NCBI GenBank assembly: GCA_963763485.1 | Contig: CAVXOW010000005.1 | Location: 1 to 64,000 of the forward strand | Origin: CAWCKS01 sp963763485 | Lineage (GTDB): Bacteria > Pseudomonadota > Alphaproteobacteria > Rhizobiales > Xanthobacteraceae | Length of the DNA stretch: 64,000 bases | Direction of reading: 5' to 3' | Shown here: one piece after another, positions 54,749-63,859 of the stretch | Numbering within the stretch: the stretch's first letter is position 1 | Layout of the letters: every line of letters begins with the position of its first letter | Notes under the pieces: generated by a model | Told to the model about the DNA's origin: nothing | Database searches by the model: none | Seen by the model: only the letters and a program-made list of their open reading frames with translations | Made by a program: the position numbers and the translations under genes

Positions 54749-55188
54749 GGTTTGGTCGACGGGGCTTCGAGCCCGACCAGCGCGAGCTTGAGATAGCCGG
54801 CGTCGCGCAACTGGTTCATGACCTGGATCAGGTCGCCGTAAGCCAGCTCCTTGTCGCCGCGGACGAAAATCGTCTCGTCTTTGTGACTGTTGGTGGCGGT
54901 ATCGAGCGCGCCGGCAAGCGCATCGCGTGCGACCATACTTTCGCCGACGGCGAGGGTGCCGTCGGGCTTGACGGTGACGAACACCGGCTTGTCCGGCCGC
55001 GGTTGTTGACGCTGCGGGTCTGCGGAGCTCGACGGCAGGTTGACGCCGATGTCGACGGTGGCGAGCGGAGCCGCCACCATGAAGATGATCAAGAGCACCA
55101 GAATGACATCGATGAACGGCGTGACGTTGATCTCGTGCTGAACTTCGAGATCGTCGCCGCTTGTGCGGGAGCCGAGTCGCATTGCCAT
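54745..55188 (-). CDS. exbD: ExbD biopolymer transport protein
   Basis: 147 residues. A single membrane helix contains the proton-carrying Asp (NVTPFIDVILVLLIIFMVAAPL), followed by the periplasmic domain (VFVTVKPDGTLAVGE; DETIFVRGDKELAYGDLIQVMNQLRDAGY). It works with ExbB and TonB as inner-membrane motor. Five bases separate it from exbB and it overlaps tonB, so the three are one unit. Intact. Confidence 0.95.
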   Translation of the reverse strand: MAMRLGSRTSGDDLEVQHEINVTPFIDVILVLLIIFMVAAPLATVDIGVNLPSSSADPQRQQPRPDKPVFVTVKPDGTLAVGESMVARDALAGALDTATNSHKDETIFVRGDKELAYGDLIQVMNQLRDAGYLKLALVGLEAPSTKP

Positions 55189-55193
55189 CGCGA

Positions 55194-56015
55194 CTACTCC
55201 GCGGCGCGCGCCAGCGACGCGGCGCGGCCGCTTCGCTCGCGGCTGACCATCAACAGCAGCTGGGCCGAGGCGTCACCGAGCAACGCGCGATAGCCGCCGA
55301 TTACGCGAACCAGATGGTTGTAGATGACGACCGCGGGGATTGCGGCGACGAGACCCATTGCGGTCGCAAGCAGCGCTTCGGCGATGCCAGGAGCTACCAC
55401 GGCCAGGTTTGTCGTGTGCGACTCCGAAATGCCGATGAACGAATTCATGATACCCCACACCGTACCGAACAGGCCGACGAACGGCGCCGTGGCGCCGATC
55501 GTTGCCAGAACGCCAATGCTGCGTGAAATCTGCCGCTGCATGGCCGCTTCAACACGCTCGAGCCGCAGCGCCACACGTTCCTTGAACTCATCATCAAAGG
55601 TGCCGCCGGAGAGCTCGGCCTCGCGGGCAGTCGAAAGGATGAGCTGCGCGACTGCGTCGGTGTCGGTGCCACACGCGCGCACCGCTTCGCGCAGTGCGCC
55701 GCCATGCTCGAGCATGTTGACGCGGCGCCTTGCGCGCCTGTTTTCCCTCTGCAGCTCGATGGTTTTTGACAGCCACACCGTCCAGGTGACGAGCGAGGCG
55801 AGGGCAAGTCCCACCATCACGGCTTTGACCACGATGTCGGCGTTGAGGAACATGCCCCACGGCGACAGATTGCGCGGCAGCAACGAACTCGGGACTTGTG
55901 CGTGCGCGGCGGGACAAATCGCGACCGCACTGACGAGGCCAACCGTGATGATGACGGCAATCGTCAGCGGAGACTCGCGGTTTGGCGAACGATTGTTGAA
56001 TTTAATGTTCTGCAT
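55194..56015 (-). CDS. exbB: ExbB biopolymer transport protein
   Basis: 273 residues from the ATG at 56015, with AAGGAG seven bases upstream. An N-terminal signal-like segment ends at AAHAQVP, as in the long alphaproteobacterial ExbB. Three membrane helices follow, with the core FVGLFGTVWGIMNSFIGIS and GIAEALLATAMGLVAAIPAVVIYN. Forms the proton channel with ExbD. It lies 38 bases after the NicO gene on the same strand. Intact. Confidence 0.95.
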   Translation of the reverse strand: MQNIKFNNRSPNRESPLTIAVIITVGLVSAVAICPAAHAQVPSSLLPRNLSPWGMFLNADIVVKAVMVGLALASLVTWTVWLSKTIELQRENRRARRRVNMLEHGGALREAVRACGTDTDAVAQLILSTAREAELSGGTFDDEFKERVALRLERVEAAMQRQISRSIGVLATIGATAPFVGLFGTVWGIMNSFIGISESHTTNLAVVAPGIAEALLATAMGLVAAIPAVVIYNHLVRVIGGYRALLGDASAQLLLMVSRERSGRAASLARAAE

Positions 56016-56053
56016 TCCAGTCTCCTTAGGACGGTGCAAACGTTGCGAGCCTG

Positions 56054-57262
56054 CTAGAACCCCACGAGCCGCTCGCTGGCCATATAGCCGGCGAGCAACA
56101 GAACGCCGAATGCCAGGACCAGCCCCGCTGCGCCAACCTCCATGCTCCGCACCAGCACGTTGCCGTAGCTGATCTCGTCAGTTGCAAATCGTCTCACAAA
56201 GGCTTTTGCACTGACCGCAAGCGTGGCGATCGCCGCGACCGTAATAGCGGTGCCCAGTCCCATGACGAAGGTCGACACCGCGCCGGCCCAGAACAATCCT
56301 TGCGACAGGGCGAACACCAAAAGGATGATTGCGCCCGAGCAGGGCCGCAATCCGACCGCCACGATTGCCGACAGGCCGCGCTTCCAGCCCCCCGGTCCCG
56401 CCAGCTCTTGCGGCTCGGGACCGTGGGCATGGCCCCATGGCATCACGTCGAGTTCGTGATCATCATCGTGCGTGTGATCGTGGCCGTGACCATGGTTATG
56501 GTTGCAGTCGTGATCATGGGCATGATCGTGATGGCCGTGCCCGGGCGGCAAGCCGTGCTGGTGGCCGCAACACGATGACGTGCCATGGTCGTGGTGCTGA
56601 TGCGCGCCGCTCGCCGGATCGTCAGCGTGGTGAATCCTGGCATCGCTCAAACCTTGGCCGCGACGTGCGCTCAAGGCTCCGGCTGCTCGGACGAAGCCCC
56701 AGCCCTTCACCCAAAGTAACCTCGCACCCACGACGACGATGAGGCCGTAGCTGACGATTTCGATGGCACGGACGGCATCGCCCATCATCTTCGCCGTGGC
56801 GCCGAGCAACGCCGCGGCGATGCCAACGATCAGGACCGCCGTCAGCGACTGCACCAGAGCGGAGGCAAATGACAGCGCGACACCGCGGCGCCACGTTTCG
56901 TCGTTGGCAAGCAGGTATGAAGATATCACGGCCTTGCCATGGCCGGGTCCGGCAGCGTGGAACACGCCGTAAACGAACGCTATTCCCATCAGCGCCCACA
57001 GTGCCGAGCCGTCGCTTTTGGCCGCACGGATCTCGCCGGAAAGGGCACGGTAAAATATCGCCTGTTTGGCAAACACCCAGCCGGCGATTCCTGTCGCCGG
57101 CACCGCTCTTCCGGCTCCGAACGGCGAGGTTTGCGCCGACGCCGGCGGCGCGCTGACCAGGACGATCGAGCCTGAAATCAAGAGCAGGGCAAGCACCAGC
57201 AATCCCACGGTCATTGCGCGGCGGGATATCCCATCGAATCTGCTGAAATCGTTCATGGGCAT
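56054..57262 (-). CDS. NicO-family nickel/cobalt permease (RcnA-like)
   Basis: 402 residues with about six to seven helices. The NicO signature FHAAGPGHGKAVISSYL is in the first half and GLRPCSGAIILLVFAL in the second. Between them lies a cytoplasmic or periplasmic His-rich loop (HQHHDHGTSSCCGHQHG, HGHHDHAHDHDCNHNHGHGHDH). The N-terminus has a cleavable or anchor helix and SAQTS. It overlaps DUF1007 by ten bases. RcnA proteins export Ni/Co; relatives next to DUF1007 and TonB receptors are thought to import metal. With the TonB set here, import is more likely, but direction is inference. Intact. Confidence 0.88.
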   Translation of the reverse strand: MPMNDFSRFDGISRRAMTVGLLVLALLLISGSIVLVSAPPASAQTSPFGAGRAVPATGIAGWVFAKQAIFYRALSGEIRAAKSDGSALWALMGIAFVYGVFHAAGPGHGKAVISSYLLANDETWRRGVALSFASALVQSLTAVLIVGIAAALLGATAKMMGDAVRAIEIVSYGLIVVVGARLLWVKGWGFVRAAGALSARRGQGLSDARIHHADDPASGAHQHHDHGTSSCCGHQHGLPPGHGHHDHAHDHDCNHNHGHGHDHTHDDDHELDVMPWGHAHGPEPQELAGPGGWKRGLSAIVAVGLRPCSGAIILLVFALSQGLFWAGAVSTFVMGLGTAITVAAIATLAVSAKAFVRRFATDEISYGNVLVRSMEVGAAGLVLAFGVLLLAGYMASERLVGF

Positions 57263-57930
57263 TGCACCGAAATCTTGTTGGCGAAGTTCATCCCCATCCC
57301 GATGTTCGCTTCCGACGTCGTGAACAACTGGTTCAGCGTCGACGGGAAATTCGCATCATGCGGCTTCTCTGTCGAAAGCGAGCATTGTGGGGGCGCTCCC
57401 ACCAGTTTGACCGGGTTGTGCTCGGCGAGACCGAAATCGACAAAGAACTCCGGATCAAACACTTCAATGAGCAGCTGTTTGGCAATCAGCGGCTTCTTGA
57501 GCGGCAGCGTCAGGTGCAGTGTGAGCTCGGTCTTCTTCGGGTCGTAGTCCAGCCAGTAATCGATGGGATCGCCGAACGCGTCTTTCTGTTTCTTGCCGTC
57601 CGTCCGCGCGTAGGTGAAGTAACGATATTCCTTCAGCGACTCGACATTGGTTTGGGCAAGCGGTTGCAGCTCTTCGCGCGTGAAGTGACCCTTGGTCTTG
57701 GCGCTGAGGCCCTGGGTCGCAAACGCCGAGAACGTCTCGTCGAACGTCCAGGCATGACGAACGCCGGCCAGTGCGCCCTCCGAAAAAATCAACTCTTCCG
57801 TCATCGTCACCCAGACATGGGGATGTGCCAGCGCTGGCATTGTCAGCAGGCCGAGCCAGCAAGCCGCGCCGAGAGTTCGCCATCGAAGCGCGCGACCACT
57901 CAAATTCGAAGTCAGGGTAAGTCCAATCAT
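57253..57930 (-). CDS. DUF1007 periplasmic protein
   Basis: 225 residues: signal peptide (AACWLGLLTMPALAHPHVWV), with the mature protein starting at the diagnostic HPHVWV, a predicted metal-binding N-terminus. Later blocks: WTFDETFSAFATQGL, YFTYARTDGKKQ and VFDPEFFVDFGLAE. DUF1007 genes are regularly paired with NicO permeases; the protein probably hands metal to the permease in the periplasm. It overlaps the NicO gene by ten bases. Intact. Confidence 0.88.
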   Translation of the reverse strand: MIGLTLTSNLSGRALRWRTLGAACWLGLLTMPALAHPHVWVTMTEELIFSEGALAGVRHAWTFDETFSAFATQGLSAKTKGHFTREELQPLAQTNVESLKEYRYFTYARTDGKKQKDAFGDPIDYWLDYDPKKTELTLHLTLPLKKPLIAKQLLIEVFDPEFFVDFGLAEHNPVKLVGAPPQCSLSTEKPHDANFPSTLNQLFTTSEANIGMGMNFANKISVQCP

Positions 57931-57985
57931 GATTCACTCCACAGCACACTTCGCGTGTGTCGCATCATAAATTCCTTCATACGTC

Positions 57986-58195
57986 TCATCGCCCACAGCG
58001 ATTGGTCGATAAGGTCATAACCAACGCAGGCTTATGCAAATGACACCTGGCGACAGAAGCAGGCTGCTTGGCCAGAGGTTTTGGCGCCGCCAGATGTGCG
58101 CCGGCAACCACTGGAACACCCTTGGCCAGCGACGGCCGGAATGGCGCGTTCGCGATCAGCAAACTCAACGCGACGATAATCAAGCTCTTACCCAT
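57986..58195 (-). CDS. small secreted protein between receptor and DUF1007
   Basis: 69 residues, with GGAGG five bases before the ATG at 58195. A clear signal peptide (KSLIIVALSLLIANAPF) precedes a short mature part with a Cys-His pair (RCHLHK). No family is recognised. Position in a metal-uptake transcript suggests a periplasmic metal-binding or regulatory peptide, but this is inference. Its strong ribosome-binding site and correct orientation argue that it is real. Confidence 0.6.
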   Translation of the reverse strand: MGKSLIIVALSLLIANAPFRPSLAKGVPVVAGAHLAAPKPLAKQPASVARCHLHKPALVMTLSTNRCGR

Positions 58196-58284
58196 GGTGC
58201 GCCTCCATCCGCCTTCACGCTGCTCGGGGCACAAGCTTGCGCCCGATGAAACTGACGCTTCTCAATTGCGACATGCGAGCTGCC

Positions 58285-60662
58285 TCAGAACTTCTGCGAG
58301 ACGCCGGCGAAGAAGCCGCGACGCGGGCCGTATTGCGGCGCGAACACGCCGATGCCCGAGCCGTCCCTGATCTGGTAGATCTGGTCGGCCACGTTCACGA
58401 TGTCGAAGCGCACCGTGGTCGGCTTCATCATCGTGCCCGGCCATTTGAACTCGTGCGAAATGCCGAGATTGAACTGCTCATAGAAGGGCAGCGAATTGGT
58501 GTTGGCGAAGCCGCTTCGCAAGCCGCTGCCGAAGATCATGTCGGCGGAGAAGCGGGTCCCGTTCCACAGATAGGATGCGCCCGCCGAGCCGGAGACCAGC
58601 TGGGCGTGGTCGGTATAGATGTAGCTGCTGCCGATGAAAGCGAGCTCGTCGGCGCCGAACAGGAACTGGTTCGACACGATGTTGGTGGCGAGCTGCCGCG
58701 CGATCGCGATGTTGCCATAGGCGCGGAAGTTGCCGTTGACGTAGTTGGCCTTGAGTTCGACGCCGATGTTTTCGGCCTTGTCGTAGTTGAACGCAGTCAG
58801 CACGTAGGCGGCGCCGAACTGGCCGTCATCCAGCAAGATCGCGCGCGTTCTTGTAGTAGACGTCGACGCCGACATCGAGGCCTGGCATCAGGCGCTGCGT
58901 CAGCCCGGCGTCGAACACGTGCGAGCGCTCCGGCTTCACCGGGTCGGCCAGATTGACCTCCGGCTGCTGGGTCGTGTTCTGCACCAAGCGCGAGATTGGT
59001 CGGCGCCGCCAGCACCTGCGGCGGCGGCGTGAAGTAACGCGCGTAGCCGACATGCAGCACGGTGCCGTCAAACGGCGTGTACGTCAGGCTGATGCGCGGC
59101 GAGAGCTGGTTGGCATCGACGTATTGCCACATCTGGTCGAAGCGCAGGCCGGCGTTCAATGTGAGCTGGTTGGTGATCTTCCATTCGTCCTGCAGGTAGG
59201 TGCCGAACAGCCAGCCGGTCTTCTTGCTCGAATCGATCACGCCGAACGGCGCGTCGAGCGGATCGCCCATGTCGTCGAGCGGCAGCAGCAGCGAGGCATT
59301 GTTGACGAGCGTCCGCTCGGTGCTGACGATAAAGCCGGCACGCAGCGTATGGGCGTCGGCCCAGCGATAGGAGGCGTCGGTCTGGATGCCGTTGACGAAG
59401 CTGCGGCGATAGACGTCGGAGGCGACGCCATTGAACACCATGTCGCCGACGATATCGGGAAAGAAATGCACGGTGCTCTTGCGATTGAAATAGGCCGCCT
59501 GGATGTCGAAACCCTGGGCCGAGTGCTGCACGGCGAGCACGTTGAACTGGTTGAACTCCTTCTGGTTCTCGTTCAGCAGCGACGAATCGAAATCCGACAC
59601 GCCGAACGCGGTGAAGCCCGGCATCTGCCCCGGATTGTTCGGGATCTGGTACTGACTGGCGGAGACCCCGCTCATGAACACCAGCCGCGTCTCGGGATCG
59701 ATGATGGTCGAGAGATAGGCGAAGCCCTTGGCCTGATCGGTGTGATCGTGGATCGCCGAGTTGGCCGCATACGGGTTCTCCAGCCCGATGTCGCTGCCGA
59801 AGTAGCGGCCCGAGAGGAAATACTGGGTCTTCCCCGCAGTGCCGCCATATTCGATGCTCGGCGTGATGGTGCCGCGGCTGCCGCCATAGATGCTGATGCG
59901 CCCGGAATTGTCGAATGCCGCCTGGCTGGTCTGGATGTCGACGACAGCCGGCGGTGCGCAGGCCGAATTGCGCCGGCAGCGCGCCGGTGATCAGCGCCAG
60001 GCTGCCGACGATGCCGGTGTCGAGAATCTGGCCGAACGAGCCGACGCCGTCGGGCAGCATGATGCCGTTGATGCGGTACTGCACATTGGCGTGCTCGTTG
60101 CGCACGTGCAGTTCGCCGGACGCCGCGGAATCCTGGGTCACGCCCGGCGCCTGCAACAGCACCTTGTCCAGCGGGGCGTTCGTTGCCCTGCGGCAGCGAT
60201 CTGGATTTTCTCCTGCGTCATCTCGTAAGGCGCGGTGCCAACCGGCGCCAACAAGGTTCGGCGCGACGCATCAAAGGAATCATTCTGCCGCGCGACGACC
60301 TGCGCTTCGGTCGGCTGCGGTTGCGGGGCGGAGACGATCGGCTGCTGGCGCACCCGGAGCCGCTGTCGCTCGGTGTGCGACACCACCCGCGTTTCGGGCA
60401 GCACTTGGACACCGGCTTGCGGCCGCGGCGCAGGCGTCGCTGCTTGCGGTGTCGGTGCAGGGGTTTGCTCCGGCGTCGGGGCGGCCGTGGCCGGCGCCGG
60501 CGCGTTCACCGGCGGCGTCCCGCTCGGAGCGGGTGTTGCAGTCGGCGGCTGCGGCGTGTTGGCGCTTTGCGCGTGAGCAGTCGTGCTCCACGCGGTAAGC
60601 ACCGCCAGCGATGATGGGATAATCAGAATCGCGCGTGACAGGCGCGGGAATGCCAAACTCAT
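58285..60662 (-). pseudogene. TonB-dependent receptor, four frameshifts
   Basis: It begins with a signal peptide and a very long Pro/Ala/Thr region (about residues 30-85). The plug domain then runs through a frame change near 60180 into ELHVRNEHANVQYRINGIMLPDGVG, and a change near 59950 into barrel sequence (FGVSDFDSSLLNENQKEFNQFN; KTGWLFGTYLQDEWKITNQLTLNAGLRFDQ). Two more changes follow, near 58990 (PEVNLADPVKPERSHVFDAGL) and near 58848. The last strand is RRGFFAGVSQKF, with a C-terminal Phe. Repaired length is about 790 residues. In this operon it should bring a chelated metal across the outer membrane. Four breaks in a gene with intact partners make sequence error worth considering. Confidence 0.85.
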
Positions 60663-60738
60663 GGAAGGTTTCCTGACGGGATACGGCGTTGCGCGCCTGC
60701 GCTCCAGCGAGCGCGGCGCTACGGCTTACGTTGCGATG

Positions 60739-61117
60739 TCAGGAAACCGGAGGCCCGCGTGAGTTGAATGCGGAACGCCGCGGTACGACGCGAGCGACCT
60801 GCAGCGCGACGTTGTGTTCGATCGACGCGCTGGCAAACTGGACGGGCAACGCCGGTGCGCGTTGGCGCCACGGCGTTGTTCATCGCCGCCCTGGCCATGC
60901 AGATCGGGCACAGATCGTCAGGGTGCCCTTGGCGATCGCCATCGTGGCTGTGATCGCTGTTGCCGGTCGGCGCAGCCGTGATGAGCGCAATCAGGCCAGC
61001 ATCCGAGTGCCGACCGGGAAGGGTGTGGACGTGACCAAACGACAGCGCAAGGTTGATCGCGAGCGCGAGAAGCGCAAGCAATGATCCCTGCTTGACCTGA
61101 CGTCGGAACCAGCGCAT
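60739..61117 (-). pseudogene. DUF2946 family protein, frameshift
   Basis: Starts RWFRRQVKQGSLLALLALAINLALSFGHVH, a membrane helix, then a His/Asp region (NSDHSHDGDRQGHPDD) and the diagnostic DLCPICMA. Near 60863 the frame changes; the other frame gives LPVQFASASIEHNVALQVARV and a family-typical end (FNSRGPPVS) with its stop at 60739-60741. DUF2946 genes often sit beside TonB receptors for copper or other metals. It is the first gene of the set and may be a membrane-bound metal-binding protein. Broken as given. Confidence 0.78.
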
Positions 61118-61244
61118 CGAACGCCCAAGCGGTGCTGCGCTGCGAATTTACATGATCATCCGACGTGGTCAATGCAGCTGTGAGAGTTCTCGCGGCGGCA
61201 AAATCACACGCGAGTAGGCGAGATCGAAGTCCGTCGCAAGAAAA

Positions 61245-63362
61245 TCACCACTCCGCGTGCACGCGCGCGGAGAAAATCGACACCGGGCCGCGGTCGGCGT
61301 TGTAGGCGGGGTTACTGACGAACTGGTAGTCGAAGGTGGTGACGAGGCCCTTCCGGATCACCCAGGCGTAATAGGCCTCCAGAATATCCTCGGTGCGATA
61401 GTTCAGCTGGCCGTCGCCGATCAGCAGGCCGAGACCTCCCGCGGCAAACCAGGCGCGATGCGGGGCGGTGAGGGCGTTGACCGCCGCTCCGATGCCGACG
61501 GTGTCGTCGTTGCGGCCCCAAAAGCTGCCCTTGATCGAAACGCCGCCGGCCAGACTGCGATCGGCGTCGGTGAACGACACGTTTTCCGAACGGCCGTCAT
61601 TCCAGCTCGCGCGCCCGAATACGCCGACGTCGTTCACGACCTGCTGTTCCAGGTTGGCGTAGACGCCGTATCTGGTGTTCTGTTTGCGTGCGACCGCCGT
61701 TGCCGTGCTGATATCGAGCGTCGGATCAGCCGCCATCGTTGCAAACACGTCGGAAAAGCTGGCCGTGCGCTCGCGATTGAAGAAGCCGCCGACGCGCAGC
61801 TTGCCGGGTTGGCCGAAGACCGTGTGGCGTTCCTCCGCCTCGGCGATCGTGCCGATCGTCCTGAAGCTCAGCGTGTCGCTGTTCGGCTCCATCGGCACCT
61901 CGAATGCGCCGGCGCGCACCGCCCAGTCGTTCCGATTGAACTCGACCACGGCGCCGCGCGTAAATCCAGGGCGGTCCGCCGGCAGGTCAAACGCCGCCAA
62001 TTCCCACAAGGCCCAGTTCATGAAATCGGCCCGTGGATCGTGCGCGTAACTGTTGGCATCGAAGATGTCGTTGATTGCGATGCGGCCGATCGTCAGCGTG
62101 ACGCGATCGATATCGCGCTTGCCTGGCAGCTGGTTCGGTCCATCGGCAACGTCCTCCTGCCCGCCACCAAGACCGAAGGTCTGGCGCAGGAAGTAGCGCA
62201 GCGCGCGGACACGCGGGAATGCCACGCCGCCTTTCTGGGCTTCGCCGTTGGAGAAGCCCGCGAGGCCGCGGGTCGAGTTCAGGCCAAAGCCCTGATCGGA
62301 TTCGGGATTGAAGTAGATCTCGCCACCGTCCCAGACGCGCCAGCCGAGGAAAGCGGTGGCCGTCCACAACTCGCGTCCCTGGCCTTTACCCGACAGGCTG
62401 TTCGGGCCGACATAGGGCGAGCGGAAGCTCGGATAAGCCTGCTCGAGGAACGTGGTCTGCGCGTGCACATTCCAGTTGCCGGAAGTCGGCTCTTTGAGCT
62501 CGTCGATCGAGTTGCCTTTTGCGTTTTCTTGCGCGGTCGGCATGAACAGCTTGTAGTTCAGCCCGGCCTTCACCTCGTGGAAGCGCGGCGTGACGTTGAG
62601 GGTGCCGCCCAGTGCGGTCTCGACATTGAAGTTGCGCGTTTCCAGATCGACGTAATCGTATTGCAGCCGCGCGCTCCACGGCCCGCCCACCGCGATTTCG
62701 ACACCGGCGCCTGCGGTCCAGCCGACGTGGACATGATGTCGCTCGACAATGGGCGTAACGCCGCCGACGTCGTTGACGGTGATGTTGGTGCGGGCCCAGC
62801 CGAGCCCCGCGGTGACATAGGGCAGCCACGCGCCGATGCTGTAGCCCGCAGTGAGGCGTGCCGAACCGTAGGCCTCGAACGCCGTGTTGAACGGCGTCGG
62901 GCGGGTCTTGGTCGTATCGATCGCGTCGGCAAAGGTGACCTCGCCCTCGGCGCCGAGCACAACGTGGTTGGCGAACTGGGTGCGATAGCCCCCCTGGAAG
63001 CCGCCGGCGAGGCCGGTGATCGAGGCCGGAAGGACGACGCCGTAGTTGAGCAGCGCATTGGTGCCCGCGCCGAAGCTGCCGTTGCCGTAACCGACATGGC
63101 CGCCGACATAGAAGCCGGTCCAGTCGTAGACGATGGCCACGGCGCGCGGCGCCTTGGTGGGCAGGTCGGCGGCGGCGAGCGGCGAGGACAGCAGCGCTGC
63201 CGCGGTCATCGCGGTTGCGGTCGTAAGCGGGCTCCGTCTCGTGCCGCACGGAAAAATCAATTCGCAAATCATTCGGCCAGCCAACTCAAATCCCATCCGA
63301 TCCATAGCGGTCGCTGCGGCGCCGCAGTAGTGCGTAGAGACCACGCTGCGCAGCATTTTCAT
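61245..63362 (-). CDS. two-barrel outer-membrane protein: OmpA-like barrel plus OprB-like porin
   Basis: 705 residues. After a signal segment (ATAMTAAALLSSPLAAADLP) comes an eight-strand Omp25/RopB-like barrel (DWTGFYVGGHVGYGNGSFG to FHEVKAGLNYKLF, about 78-275). A second domain of the carbohydrate-selective porin OprB type follows (NWNVHAQTTFLEQAYPSFRSPY; RDIDRVTLTIGRIAINDIFD; SIFSARVHAEW at the C-terminus). The terminal Trp is the outer-membrane beta-signal. The start is uncertain: 63362 or a Met near 63305. The fusion would put two barrels in one chain. Near-identical copies of its last codons lie at 45978 and 53930. Intact. Confidence 0.88.
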   Translation of the reverse strand: MKMLRSVVSTHYCGAAATAMDRMGFELAGRMICELIFPCGTRRSPLTTATAMTAAALLSSPLAAADLPTKAPRAVAIVYDWTGFYVGGHVGYGNGSFGAGTNALLNYGVVLPASITGLAGGFQGGYRTQFANHVVLGAEGEVTFADAIDTTKTRPTPFNTAFEAYGSARLTAGYSIGAWLPYVTAGLGWARTNITVNDVGGVTPIVERHHVHVGWTAGAGVEIAVGGPWSARLQYDYVDLETRNFNVETALGGTLNVTPRFHEVKAGLNYKLFMPTAQENAKGNSIDELKEPTSGNWNVHAQTTFLEQAYPSFRSPYVGPNSLSGKGQGRELWTATAFLGWRVWDGGEIYFNPESDQGFGLNSTRGLAGFSNGEAQKGGVAFPRVRALRYFLRQTFGLGGGQEDVADGPNQLPGKRDIDRVTLTIGRIAINDIFDANSYAHDPRADFMNWALWELAAFDLPADRPGFTRGAVVEFNRNDWAVRAGAFEVPMEPNSDTLSFRTIGTIAEAEERHTVFGQPGKLRVGGFFNRERTASFSDVFATMAADPTLDISTATAVARKQNTRYGVYANLEQQVVNDVGVFGRASWNDGRSENVSFTDADRSLAGGVSIKGSFWGRNDDTVGIGAAVNALTAPHRAWFAAGGLGLLIGDGQLNYRTEDILEAYYAWVIRKGLVTTFDYQFVSNPAYNADRGPVSIFSARVHAEW

Positions 63363-63859
63363 CCCGGCTGGGCCGGTCGCTGGATCAGGCTCAAGCGCTT
63401 CGCCATTTTGTCACATATTGGCGCGCTCAATCGACGCAGGGGCGGGTGCCGCGAGCTACCGCGGATTATCGAGGTTGAACAGCTCCCGCACTCTCATCCT
63501 AGGCATGCAGATGCAATCAACCAGCTCCTTCTGGCGAAGCGGCTCGTCGAACGGGCCGCAATTCCCGTGGCCAGCGTACGCCGGCAGGCTCTGTCGTCCG
63601 GTCGGAATGAGGTGAATATCATTGGTGCGGGCCTGCCGGCCGCAGTGAGCGGACCGCAGTGAGTTCAGCGCCGCTCGGTCTGTCAGGTTCGCGTCCGCGA
63701 CAACGAGGCTGGGCGGCGCCGCACGAGCCGCAGCCGTCGATCGCAATGATCGACGGCTTGATTGTCACCGGCTGCTCGCTCGAAGATGGCGCGATCAGGT
63801 GCCGTCGCGCGACTATACCGGGGTGGGTATGGCGCGCGACTTGCGGGCAGGGCGTGCCC
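63363..63859. other. no convincing gene
   Basis: 497 bases. A minus-strand frame at 63456-63746 (96 codons) has no signal, no ribosome-binding site and biased composition, so I do not call it. No hairpin or operator is evident. Confidence 0.4.

Noticed and set aside
61257..63662. Very long open frame (about 800 codons) on the plus strand
   Set aside because: It is the antisense shadow of the two-barrel porin gene; high GC at third positions keeps the opposite frame open. No domain or ribosome-binding site.
63456..63746. 96-codon minus-strand frame
   Set aside because: No signal, ribosome-binding site or recognisable domain; composition resembles translated non-coding DNA.
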